Part shown: piece after piece, positions 44,280 to 52,974 of the stretch
Layout of the letters: every line of letters starts with the position of its first letter
Position numbering within the stretch: the first letter of the stretch is position 1
Assembly (NCBI GenBank): GCA_008501735.1
Contig: QQUF01000007.1
Location: forward strand, 43,527-107,526
Reading direction: 5' to 3'
Length of the DNA stretch: 64,000 nucleotides
DNA from: Calditrichota bacterium
GTDB lineage: Bacteria; CLD3
Translations under genes and position numbers: made by a program
Notes under the pieces: model-generated
What the model was told of the DNA's origin: nothing
Seen by the model: the letters and a program-made list of their open reading frames with translations, nothing else
The model's database searches: none

Positions 44280-47200
44280 TTGAAAAAACTGTACTTACTC
44301 ATACTTTTTTTATTACCAATTTTTGCATTTGCACAAGAAAAATATTCCTTCACACCAACTAAGAAAGAAGAAATTTTCACAAAAATTTCTTCAAACACAA
44401 TTTTCTTGAGTAATGAAAATGTAATTTCAAATTCTGAAACTGTGCTCCTAAACCAAGACACTTTAAAAAACAAAATTGACTACTCTCTTGACTCAAAACG
44501 TGGAAAAGTTCGTCTCGTTTTACTTCCGAATCCAACCGACACTTTAAGAATTTCTTACCGAATCTTACCTTTTTCATTTGAAGAAGCATTTTACAAAAGG
44601 AAGAAAATTGTCCTTGAATCAGCAGACTCAACAGGAAGTTTTGTAAAAATCAAAAGAAAAACATCTGTCTTCGACTTACTTGATGTAGAAGAATCAAACC
44701 TTCAAAAAAGTGGTAGTATTTTCAGAAGTTTTGAAGTTGGCTCAAACAAAAATTTGACTTTGAATTCAGGTTTAAGACTCCAAGTCAGTGGTAAAATTAC
44801 TCCAAACGTTGACGTTGTTGCAGTTTTATCTGACGAAAACACTCCGATTCAACCAGAAGGGAACACTCAAAATCTCGAAGAAGTTGACAAAATTTTCATC
44901 GACATTCGAGGTCCAAATTTCGGTGCAACTGTTGGGGACTACGAAATCAATTTAGAAGGAACCGAATTTGCAAATTATTCAAGAATTGCAAAAGGTGGAA
45001 AAATTGATGGAAGTATTAGGCGAGAAGAATTTTACGTTGCAGCTTCAACTGGAAAATCAAATTTCACAACTTACGAATTTCTCGGTCAAGACGGAAATCA
45101 AGGACCTTATGAATTGGTTGGCAAAAATGGCGAAACTTTAATCACAATTCCAGCAGGAAGTGAAAGAGTTTACCTTGACGGAGAACGCCTAACAAGAGGA
45201 GAAACAAACGATTACGTAATTGATTACAATGTTGGAGAAGTTACTTTTACAAAAAATAAACTCATCACTTCTGACTCAAGAATCATCGTTGATTTTGAGT
45301 ACACAGCAGAAAATTTTAACAGAACAATTCTTGTCGGTTCAGCCAAAAGCGAACTCATCAAAGATAAATTAAAAATCCAAACAACTCTCATTCGTGAAGC
45401 CGACGACAAAAACTCTCCGATTGCAGGCGAATATTCTGAAGACGTTAAAAATTCACTTAGCCAAATTGGCGACGAGCTTAGCAAAAATTTCGTTCTTTCT
45501 GTTACTGAAAATCTTGGAATCGGAAGCTATACTGAAAAGCAATCTTTAGTTCAAATTGACACATTAAATTTCACTGATTCACTTTTTACTTACTACGAAT
45601 TTAGTGCAGAAAAAATTGGAGATTACGAAGTCAATTTTTACCAACCAACTGATGGAATCGGCTTTTACGAACAGGATTCAACTGAAACAGGTGAAATTTT
45701 TTATAAATTCTTATTCGGAGAAATCGGAACTTGGGATATTCAGCGAACAAGTTACGCAGTTCCTTCGGGTGAAAATTTAGCTGACGTTTTAGTTGAAATT
45801 CAGCCTTTCCAAAATTTGACTGTCAGCGGCGAAGTCTCTTTCAGTGAATTTGACCAAAATCTTTATTCCTCAAAAGACGACAACGACAATATTGGAGCAG
45901 CTTACAATTTTAAAAGTGAACTAAAAAATATTCAGTTGGGAGATTTTGGTTCTTTTGGAGTCAATGGAAAGTTTCGTTTAAAACAAAAAAAATTCGTAGA
46001 AATCGACAGAGTTGGCGAAGTTGAATTTAACAGACGTTATAACATTGAGTCGAATTTGAACGAAGAAGAGGAGTTAAAAGAAGGGCAAATATTTTACTTT
46101 CCACGCAAAGACACAAAACTAACTTTTGGAGTCGGGCAAACAAAATTGGGCGAAAAGTTTGAATCCTCAAGAAAAGAATTCGGTCTAAAAACATTTAGGA
46201 AACAAGGTTTTCAAATTGACCTGAACGTTGACAAAGTCGATTCAAAAAACTCTTCTGAAACCAATGAAAGCCAAACCGATTGGATTCGTGAACAAGGAAA
46301 AATTTCCTACATTTTTTCAAAAGTTACTTATGGTTTACGCTTTGATTTTGAGGAATTTGAAACTAAAAATGTAACTAATGACACGACTTTAGAATCTGGT
46401 GAAAGATTTTTTCAAACTGGTCCTGACATTTCTTACAGTGGAATTTTTGGAAGTGAAGGAAGAGCTTCTTTGCTTTACCGAGAAGATTTTAACATTGTTA
46501 ACGAAAAGTTTGTCAAAGAAAGTGAGTCAGTAACTTTTAGAAATATTTTCGATTTTACAAAATTCAAGTCTTGGGATTTGAGTTCGGATTTTACTTACCG
46601 CAAAAAAGACTTTTCGACACAGTTTGAGAATGAATTTAACTTTGACACCAAAACATTTTTAGCCGATTTGAACTTGAATCAAAAAGGTTTTGGAAATGGA
46701 ATTACTTCGGATTGGCACTACACTGTTAGCGACGAACAAACTCGTGAAGTCGTTGAAGAGTTCATTCCTGACGAAAATGGAAATTATGTTTTTCGGGATT
46801 CTACTTTTGAGTTAATTACCGATTTTGATTTTGGAGACAGACAGCGTTTTAGACGAGAATTAAAACCTGTTGGTAGTTTTATCCCAATTATCAAGATTTC
46901 AGCAAGTACAAGAATTCGGACAAAGTTCAAAAATTTGCTCAAGGATTTAGGACTTAACCCAAATTGGTTTTTCAGGAATTTAGGAACTGAAACAAGGCTA
47001 CAAGTTTCAGAAGAAACTCAATCAAGACAACGTTTGGACATTTATTTTTTAAATTTGAAAGTTTACCAAGACCAAACAAAAACCATCAACGGTTTTATGC
47101 GTTGGACTCAAGATTTTATCTTTTTTGAGGACACGAGAACTCAGAATTTAAGAATTAGATTTGACTCAGAAAAGTCTGTTAACAACCAACTTTCTTTGGA

Positions 47201-47735
47201 CAAACAAAAAAGAAGGAAACAAAGCTACTCTCTGATTCACAGAGGAAAAATTAACAAAAAATATGTTTTAAATTCCTTTTTGACACGAAGTTTTGACAAA
47301 AGAATTTATACAAACTCCACAAGGGAAAACACGAACTTGACACTAAATTCTGCTGAATTTGGCTTGTCTTACTTTTGGAATACGAATCTTACTTTGGGAC
47401 ACGAATTTTCCACTTCTTTTAATTTTAACGAAGACGAAATTAAGGAAGAAGCTAAAATTTTTGGATTCAAGCCAAACTTACAGTATTCCTTCAAGCAAAA
47501 AGGTAGATTCTCAACTGACTTTACTTACACTAAAATTTTTCTCAAAACGATAAACACTGCTGTTCCTTTTGCACTAACGAGAGGTTTACAAGAGGGAAAT
47601 TCTTTTGACTGGAACTTCCGATTTGATTACAGAATTAGCGAACACGTTACAACTTCAATAAACTACACTGGAAAAAAACACTCTAACGAAGACGTAAACC
47701 ATTTAGGAAGAGCCGAAATTAGAGCCTTTTTCTAA
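44280..47735 (+). CDS. Large outer-membrane beta-barrel-like protein of unknown function
   Basis: This 1151-residue protein starts at a TTG and has a signal peptide (LLILFLLPIFAFAQEKY). The N-terminal 350 residues contain LNSGLRLQVSGKITPNVDVV, DENTPIQPEGNTQNLEEVDKIF and YVIDYNVGEVTFTKN, a pattern reminiscent of the N-terminal modules of SprA-type T9SS proteins. The remaining 800 residues alternate charged and aromatic positions, as in long outer-membrane barrels, ending in an aromatic residue (EIRAFF). The link to SprA is inference from pattern only. The next gene encodes an Omp85 protein, so the two may work together at the outer membrane. Confidence 0.7.
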   Translation: MKKLYLLILFLLPIFAFAQEKYSFTPTKKEEIFTKISSNTIFLSNENVISNSETVLLNQDTLKNKIDYSLDSKRGKVRLVLLPNPTDTLRISYRILPFSFEEAFYKRKKIVLESADSTGSFVKIKRKTSVFDLLDVEESNLQKSGSIFRSFEVGSNKNLTLNSGLRLQVSGKITPNVDVVAVLSDENTPIQPEGNTQNLEEVDKIFIDIRGPNFGATVGDYEINLEGTEFANYSRIAKGGKIDGSIRREEFYVAASTGKSNFTTYEFLGQDGNQGPYELVGKNGETLITIPAGSERVYLDGERLTRGETNDYVIDYNVGEVTFTKNKLITSDSRIIVDFEYTAENFNRTILVGSAKSELIKDKLKIQTTLIREADDKNSPIAGEYSEDVKNSLSQIGDELSKNFVLSVTENLGIGSYTEKQSLVQIDTLNFTDSLFTYYEFSAEKIGDYEVNFYQPTDGIGFYEQDSTETGEIFYKFLFGEIGTWDIQRTSYAVPSGENLADVLVEIQPFQNLTVSGEVSFSEFDQNLYSSKDDNDNIGAAYNFKSELKNIQLGDFGSFGVNGKFRLKQKKFVEIDRVGEVEFNRRYNIESNLNEEEELKEGQIFYFPRKDTKLTFGVGQTKLGEKFESSRKEFGLKTFRKQGFQIDLNVDKVDSKNSSETNESQTDWIREQGKISYIFSKVTYGLRFDFEEFETKNVTNDTTLESGERFFQTGPDISYSGIFGSEGRASLLYREDFNIVNEKFVKESESVTFRNIFDFTKFKSWDLSSDFTYRKKDFSTQFENEFNFDTKTFLADLNLNQKGFGNGITSDWHYTVSDEQTREVVEEFIPDENGNYVFRDSTFELITDFDFGDRQRFRRELKPVGSFIPIIKISASTRIRTKFKNLLKDLGLNPNWFFRNLGTETRLQVSEETQSRQRLDIYFLNLKVYQDQTKTINGFMRWTQDFIFFEDTRTQNLRIRFDSEKSVNNQLSLDKQKRRKQSYSLIHRGKINKKYVLNSFLTRSFDKRIYTNSTRENTNLTLNSAEFGLSYFWNTNLTLGHEFSTSFNFNEDEIKEEAKIFGFKPNLQYSFKQKGRFSTDFTYTKIFLKTINTAVPFALTRGLQEGNSFDWNFRFDYRISEHVTTSINYTGKKHSNEDVNHLGRAEIRAFF

Positions 47736-47763
47736 TGAATAATACTGACGAAATTTTTGTTTT

Positions 47764-47788
47764 GGAGACGCTCCGCCGTGCAGTCTCT
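47764..47788 (+). terminator. Hairpin with T8 tail after the outer-membrane gene
   Basis: GGAGAC (47764-47769) pairs with GTCTCT (47783-47788), with one G-T pair and an inner GC/GC pair beside a bulged A. The sequence then continues ACGCAATTTTTTTT. It could terminate the upstream transcript. It also resembles the common intergenic repeat with GTAGAGAC...GTCTC arms, so it may be a repeat remnant. Confidence 0.5.
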
Positions 47789-47872
47789 ACGCAATTTTTT
47801 TTAAGAAATGGTAAATTTTAAAAATATCTGAACTATTGTAACGAACTATGACCTAACTGAATTTTTAAATTT

Positions 47873-49621
47873 ATGAAATTACTTTTTTTAACATTTTTTA
47901 CGCTTTTACTTTTTTTTCAAAATGCCTTTTCTGAACAGGAATCCACTGAAATTGAGATTTTTGGGAATGAATTTCTTTCTAAAAATACAATCCTTAAAGA
48001 AATGAAAATTTTGAAAAAAAACCAAATTTCAATGCAAGATTTGGAATTTGGTTTTAAAGATTTAATCAATTTTTACAGGAACGAAGGTTATTATTTTGCT
48101 GAAATTGATTCAGTAGTTTTTAGTGAAAACCAAAGCCGAATCAAAGTTTTTATTACAGAAGGAAATCAACTTAAGTTGAGAACTTTGAATTTCAGTGGAA
48201 ATAAATTTATTGAAACTGAAAACATTGAAAAAGAGATTTTCTTGAAACAAGGAAAGACCTTTCGAGAAGCTGAACTTTTGGACGCAATTCAAGCGATTTT
48301 GGACGTTTACAGTGAAAATGGTTTTCCTTTTGTTCAAGTGAAAGTTAGCAATTTTGAAATTGAGTTTTTAAAAAAAAACGATTCAATTGACGTAAAATTA
48401 AAAATTGACGAAGAGAGTTTTGTCAAAATCGAAAAGTTTAGAGTTCAAGGTAACAAAAACACACAAAAAGATTTTATCCTCAGAGAAACAAGAATCAAAT
48501 TAAACGAAGAATTTAAAGAATCAAGAATCGAAAAAGCACAAAGAAGACTTCAACAAACAGGACTTTTTGACTCTGTAACAAAGCCAAGCCTTTTCGTTAC
48601 AAGAGAAAAAGAAACAGGAATTTTGTTTGAGGTTCAAGAAGGTAAAAACAATAATATTGACGGAATTTTAGGTTACTTAACTGACGAAAATGGCGACAGT
48701 TATTTTACAGGACTTTTGGATTTGTCTTTTAGGAATCTGTTTGGAAGAGGTAAAAAACTTGAAGCACGAATCGAAAAAAGAGACAAAGAAACTCAAGAAT
48801 TTGAAATCTCTTACTTTGAGCCTTGGGTTTTTGGGACACCTTTAGGAATCGGTGGAAATTTTAGACAGTTGGTTCAAGATTCAATTTACACAGAATTTGC
48901 TTACGGATTAAATTTAAAACTTCCTTTGACAGAGGTTGTTTCAGTTAGCGGATTGGCAGAACGTGAAGAAATCACACCGACTTTTACAGGAACGCAAAAC
49001 CCATTTTTTGTGAATCCTTCAAACTCTTGGAATTTACTTGGGAAATTAGTTTACGAAAAAATTGACTTTCCTTTGAACCCGAGGAAAGGATTTAGTTATG
49101 AAACAACTTTTGGTTTCAACTTTAAGACTAACACACAACTTTTGGCTGATACTTCTGGAATTGAAGCTCCAATTATCGAAGAAAAAACAACTGTAAAAAC
49201 GTTAGGAATGAAACTTTCGATATTTTTGCCAACTCTGCGGAAACAAGTTTTGGCGATGAAGTTTACAGGCAAACGAGTAACCTCAAACGAAAAAGAAATT
49301 TCGGTTACAGATTTAGTTCGTTTTGGTGGAACGAAGACTTTAAGAGGTTATTTGGAAAATCAATTCCTTGGCGACAATGTCGCTTGGGCTAACATTGAAT
49401 ACAGGTTTTTACAAGGAAGGAAATCTAGGGTTTTTGCATTTTATGATTTTGGGTTTTACACAAAAAATAAGACTAATAAAAATTTTAATTTCTTGGATAG
49501 CTTTGGTTTTGGACTAAAAATTGAAACTCGTGTTGGAATAATTGGAATTGAGTACGCAATAGGCAAAGACGATAATTTTAATAATGGAAAACTTCACCTT
49601 GGAATCATTAATGAGTTCTAA
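47873..49621 (+). CDS. Omp85/BamA-superfamily outer-membrane protein
   Basis: This 582-residue protein has a signal peptide (LTFFTLLLFFQNAFSEQ) and then about three POTRA-like domains (IEIFGNEFLSKNTILKEM; LNFSGNKFIETENIEKEIF; FRVQGNKNTQKDFILRET). A C-terminal 16-strand-type barrel has the Omp85 hairpin motif FGGTKTLRGYLENQF and AWANIEYRFLQG. Such proteins insert or export polypeptides at the outer membrane. It is shorter than BamA and probably a specialised paralogue. It lies 137 bases downstream of the large outer-membrane protein gene. Confidence 0.88.
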   Translation: MKLLFLTFFTLLLFFQNAFSEQESTEIEIFGNEFLSKNTILKEMKILKKNQISMQDLEFGFKDLINFYRNEGYYFAEIDSVVFSENQSRIKVFITEGNQLKLRTLNFSGNKFIETENIEKEIFLKQGKTFREAELLDAIQAILDVYSENGFPFVQVKVSNFEIEFLKKNDSIDVKLKIDEESFVKIEKFRVQGNKNTQKDFILRETRIKLNEEFKESRIEKAQRRLQQTGLFDSVTKPSLFVTREKETGILFEVQEGKNNNIDGILGYLTDENGDSYFTGLLDLSFRNLFGRGKKLEARIEKRDKETQEFEISYFEPWVFGTPLGIGGNFRQLVQDSIYTEFAYGLNLKLPLTEVVSVSGLAEREEITPTFTGTQNPFFVNPSNSWNLLGKLVYEKIDFPLNPRKGFSYETTFGFNFKTNTQLLADTSGIEAPIIEEKTTVKTLGMKLSIFLPTLRKQVLAMKFTGKRVTSNEKEISVTDLVRFGGTKTLRGYLENQFLGDNVAWANIEYRFLQGRKSRVFAFYDFGFYTKNKTNKNFNFLDSFGFGLKIETRVGIIGIEYAIGKDDNFNNGKLHLGIINEF

Positions 49622-49664
49622 ATTTGCTCCTTCATTACTTAACAGTAATTCGTTTTAAAAGTTG

Positions 49665-49693
49665 TGGACATCTTAATAATTTTCAAATATATT
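49665..49693 (+). promoter_or_regulatory. Promoter of the GGDEF-ATPase-TPR gene
   Basis: TGGACA (49665-49670), a 17-base spacer and TATATT (49688-49693) form a sigma70-like promoter, about 50 bases ahead of the ATG at 49743. Confidence 0.5.
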
Positions 49694-49742
49694 CTCCTAC
49701 CCTAATTCAACTATTTTAAACCCCAATTTTTATGTTTGTCTA

Positions 49743-52700
49743 ATGGAAAATTTTCTCCAAAATGATTACAGCCTTGAACAACTTAAAAGATTGGCTTTCT
49801 TTGATGAGTTAACTGGTGTTTATAACCGAAGATATTTCAAAGAAAGATTTGCAGAAGAATCTCAAAGAGCAAAAAGATACTCTCGCTCTCTTTCAATAAT
49901 GATGATTGATATTGACCTTTTTAAAGCAATTAACGATACATTTGGACATTTGGTCGGAGATGAAATTATTAAAAAGGTCGCAGAAGTTCTTAAAGAAGCT
50001 GTGAGAGATACTGACATTGTATTCCGTTATGCTGGAGATGAATTTATCGTATTGCTACCTGAATCTTCAAAAGAAGGTGCAATGGGAGTTGGCGAAAGAA
50101 TGGTTACTTTAGCAAAAGAAAGTAAATTGCACAGTAACGGCAAAACTGTTACATTTGGATTATCAGTTGGAGTTGCAAATTACTTAGAAGATACAAATAA
50201 TATTGATGAAATTTTACATTTAGCAGACGTTGCACTTTATAATGCAAAAAGTGCAGGTCGTGGAAGAGTTTCTGGTAAAGTTATAAAAAATAATGCTGAA
50301 ACCGACCCAACCAAAAGCAATGTAATTGGCAGAGAAAAAGAACTTAAAACTATCACTAAAATTTTTGAACAAGTAACAAAGTCAAATGGGCAAACTGTAA
50401 TTTTAAAATCAGAAGTTGGAATGGGAAGAACAACTTTTCTATTTGATTTTAAAGAAAGTTTAAAGAATAGATATGATTTTACTGTTATGCGAGGACAAAG
50501 TTATAAAGAAAACATTCCTGTTTCTTACCAACCAATTCGAGAAGCATTAAACAAATTTGTTGAAGCCTACGAGTCATTATTTTTTGAAGTTGTTGAAAAA
50601 CTTTCTATTGAACAAAGAGCAGAAATTGCAAGACTTTTACCAAATTTGCGAAATGAATTATTAAAGTCCGAAAGTGTTGACATCTCTAACTCAGATGAAT
50701 ACAAATTATACAATTCGGTTTACAATTTGATTAAAGGTTTGTCTGAAATTAACAATGTGATTTTTGTAATTGAAGACATTCAGTGGGTTGATGATACAAC
50801 TTTGAATTTAATTTCTTACTTAGTTCGGAATCTTAACGACAAACGAGTTTTGATTTGCATTACGGGTACTAATTCTGATAAAATTAATGATTTCACAATT
50901 GGACTCTCAAAACGAAATACTCACGTAAGTTTTATCAATTTATTGCCTTTAACAAAAGAAAATACAAAAAAATACCTAATAAGAACTTTTGAAAACCAGA
51001 CAATTGAACCAAAATTAATTGAAAGGTTTTATGCACTTACTAGTGGAGTTCCTGTTTTTGTAAAAGAACTTGCATCTTATTTTTTAACTCACCCTGACAA
51101 AGATTTAAATTCTTTAATTTCGCTTGATGACGTTCCCTTGACTATCAAAGAAATTGTCTTCAATCAGCTTTCAACCTTAGAAAAGGATTTGGTCAACATA
51201 CTTGAAATTATGGCGATTATTGGAAAAGAAACTTCATTTGAAATGATTTCGGAAGTTTCAGAAATTGAAGAAAATTATCTATTTGACCACTTAGAATCAC
51301 TGATAAAACTTGATTTAATTGTAGAAAATGTTCGAGGCAAAGAAGAATATTTTTCATTCAAAAATCTAATGATTCGAGACGTTATTTACCAAAGAAGTGT
51401 GAGACTAAAAAGAAAAAAATATCATTTTAAGATTGCTAATGTTATTGAAAAATTGAATTATCGTTCTTTGGAAAAATATTATGAAGAACTTGTAATTCAC
51501 TACTACTCTGCAAAAGTTTGGGACAGAACTTGTGAGTATGCTTTAAAAGCAGCAAAAAAATCCCGTGAAATTTATTCAAATGAAATCTCACTAAAATTTT
51601 TAGAAATAGCAAAAGAAACAATTGAAATTAGAATTGAAGATGAGCCTAATTACTCTACTCTTTTAATCAAACTCTTTGACGTTGTCTCAGAACACGAGAA
51701 AGTTTTAAATATTTTAGGGAATCTTAATGCCCAAAAAAACGATTTAGATCAAATGATGGAAATCGCTAAGAAACTTGATGACAGAGCCAAAATTTCAGAT
51801 GTCTATCTCAAACTCTCAAACTACTACTTGAATAAAGGTGAACTTGACAAACCTGGAATTCTTGCAAGTATGGGCTTAAAAACTAAACAAGAATTGGGTG
51901 ATAAAAAAGGTGAGGCAATTGCACTAAGAATTCTTGGGAATATTTGTTATCGACAAAGACTTGAACCTTCAGCTTTAAAATATTATGAGCTTTCTTTACA
52001 AATTGCAAAAGAACTTAACGATGAAAAACTTATTTCGGCGGCAATTGGCAATATTGGTAATATTCATATAGAAAATAATGATTTTGAAAAATCTCAAAAA
52101 TGCTATATAGATTCCTACGAATTGAATAAAAAATTAAATGACAAAGTCGGAATGATTATTGTTTTACAGAATTTAAGTATGCTTGAACTTGATTTAGGTA
52201 ATCTTGAAAAAGCTCTTTCTTTAAGTAATGAATCCTTAAAGTTAAGTCGTGAACTTGGAAAATTAAAAGCAGAATCAGACACACTTTCACTCTTGGCTCA
52301 AATTTATTTAGCAATTGGAGATTTTGCAAATTCATTGAGTTACTTAGAAAAAGCTTTGACTATTTCAAAAGAAATTGGAAATTTTGTAAATGAATTCTCT
52401 CAAAACTTAATTTTTGTTTCAATTTTTATAGCACAAGAGAAGTATTTTGAAGCTGAAAAAATCTTAGAGAACTTTGATGGGTTTGCAATTTCAAACGAAT
52501 CGCAAATTTTGATTTTTAATCTAAAACTATCTTGGATAGAATTATTTTTTGAGCAAAAAAAGTATGAGCAATCTTTAGATATTGTGCAAGTTTTGCTTCA
52601 AGACCGTAAATTCACAATTAACAATTCACAGCAAACTATTCTATATTATTACTTAGCAAAATTACACTACTTCTTAGAAAAAAAAGAAGAAGCAAAAGAA

Positions 52701-52961
52701 GCCTCAAAAAAGTTGCTTGAGAAGTTATCAAAAACCATTCGATTTAATAATATTGACGAACTATTTTTTATTCATAAACTTTACCAAAATTCAAATGACG
52801 AAAATGAAAGAGAATTAGCCTTAAAATATTTAGCAATTTCAAACAAAATTGTAAACGAGACTGCTGAAAAAATTTATTCTAAAGAGTTGAAAAAGCTTTT
52901 CTTTAAAAAGAAAATCAATTCTGATATTTTGCGAGAATTCGAAAAAAAATCTAAAAGTTAG
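49743..52961 (+). CDS. GGDEF domain fused to an AAA-type ATPase and TPR array
   Basis: This 1072-residue protein begins with a diguanylate cyclase domain (about residues 15-180; LAFFDELTGVYNRRYFKERF, MIDIDLFKAINDTFGH). The active-site motif is AGDEF rather than GGDEF, and an RDTD inhibitory site lies five residues before it. A predicted ATPase of the kind found in adenylate cyclase and MalT-like proteins follows (about 195-440). Its Walker A reads SEVGMGRTT, with Arg where Lys is expected; Walker B is FVIEDIQWVDD. Helical and TPR units fill about 620-1050. No signal or membrane segment is seen. It should make c-di-GMP in response to a partner sensed by the TPRs; activity of the variant motifs is uncertain. 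The radical SAM gene follows after 13 bases. Confidence 0.88.
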   Translation: MENFLQNDYSLEQLKRLAFFDELTGVYNRRYFKERFAEESQRAKRYSRSLSIMMIDIDLFKAINDTFGHLVGDEIIKKVAEVLKEAVRDTDIVFRYAGDEFIVLLPESSKEGAMGVGERMVTLAKESKLHSNGKTVTFGLSVGVANYLEDTNNIDEILHLADVALYNAKSAGRGRVSGKVIKNNAETDPTKSNVIGREKELKTITKIFEQVTKSNGQTVILKSEVGMGRTTFLFDFKESLKNRYDFTVMRGQSYKENIPVSYQPIREALNKFVEAYESLFFEVVEKLSIEQRAEIARLLPNLRNELLKSESVDISNSDEYKLYNSVYNLIKGLSEINNVIFVIEDIQWVDDTTLNLISYLVRNLNDKRVLICITGTNSDKINDFTIGLSKRNTHVSFINLLPLTKENTKKYLIRTFENQTIEPKLIERFYALTSGVPVFVKELASYFLTHPDKDLNSLISLDDVPLTIKEIVFNQLSTLEKDLVNILEIMAIIGKETSFEMISEVSEIEENYLFDHLESLIKLDLIVENVRGKEEYFSFKNLMIRDVIYQRSVRLKRKKYHFKIANVIEKLNYRSLEKYYEELVIHYYSAKVWDRTCEYALKAAKKSREIYSNEISLKFLEIAKETIEIRIEDEPNYSTLLIKLFDVVSEHEKVLNILGNLNAQKNDLDQMMEIAKKLDDRAKISDVYLKLSNYYLNKGELDKPGILASMGLKTKQELGDKKGEAIALRILGNICYRQRLEPSALKYYELSLQIAKELNDEKLISAAIGNIGNIHIENNDFEKSQKCYIDSYELNKKLNDKVGMIIVLQNLSMLELDLGNLEKALSLSNESLKLSRELGKLKAESDTLSLLAQIYLAIGDFANSLSYLEKALTISKEIGNFVNEFSQNLIFVSIFIAQEKYFEAEKILENFDGFAISNESQILIFNLKLSWIELFFEQKKYEQSLDIVQVLLQDRKFTINNSQQTILYYYLAKLHYFLEKKEEAKEASKKLLEKLSKTIRFNNIDELFFIHKLYQNSNDENERELALKYLAISNKIVNETAEKIYSKELKKLFFKKKINSDILREFEKKSKS

Positions 52962-52974
52962 TCAAAGGCAAAAC

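Noticed and set aside
46727..46744. TTGGCACTACACTGTTA as sigma54 promoter
   Set aside because: The -12 half does not match, and it lies inside a coding region far from any gene start.
47735..47821. 28-codon plus-strand frame after the outer-membrane gene
   Set aside because: No ribosome binding site, and it runs through the GGAGAC/GTCTCT hairpin and the T8 tract.
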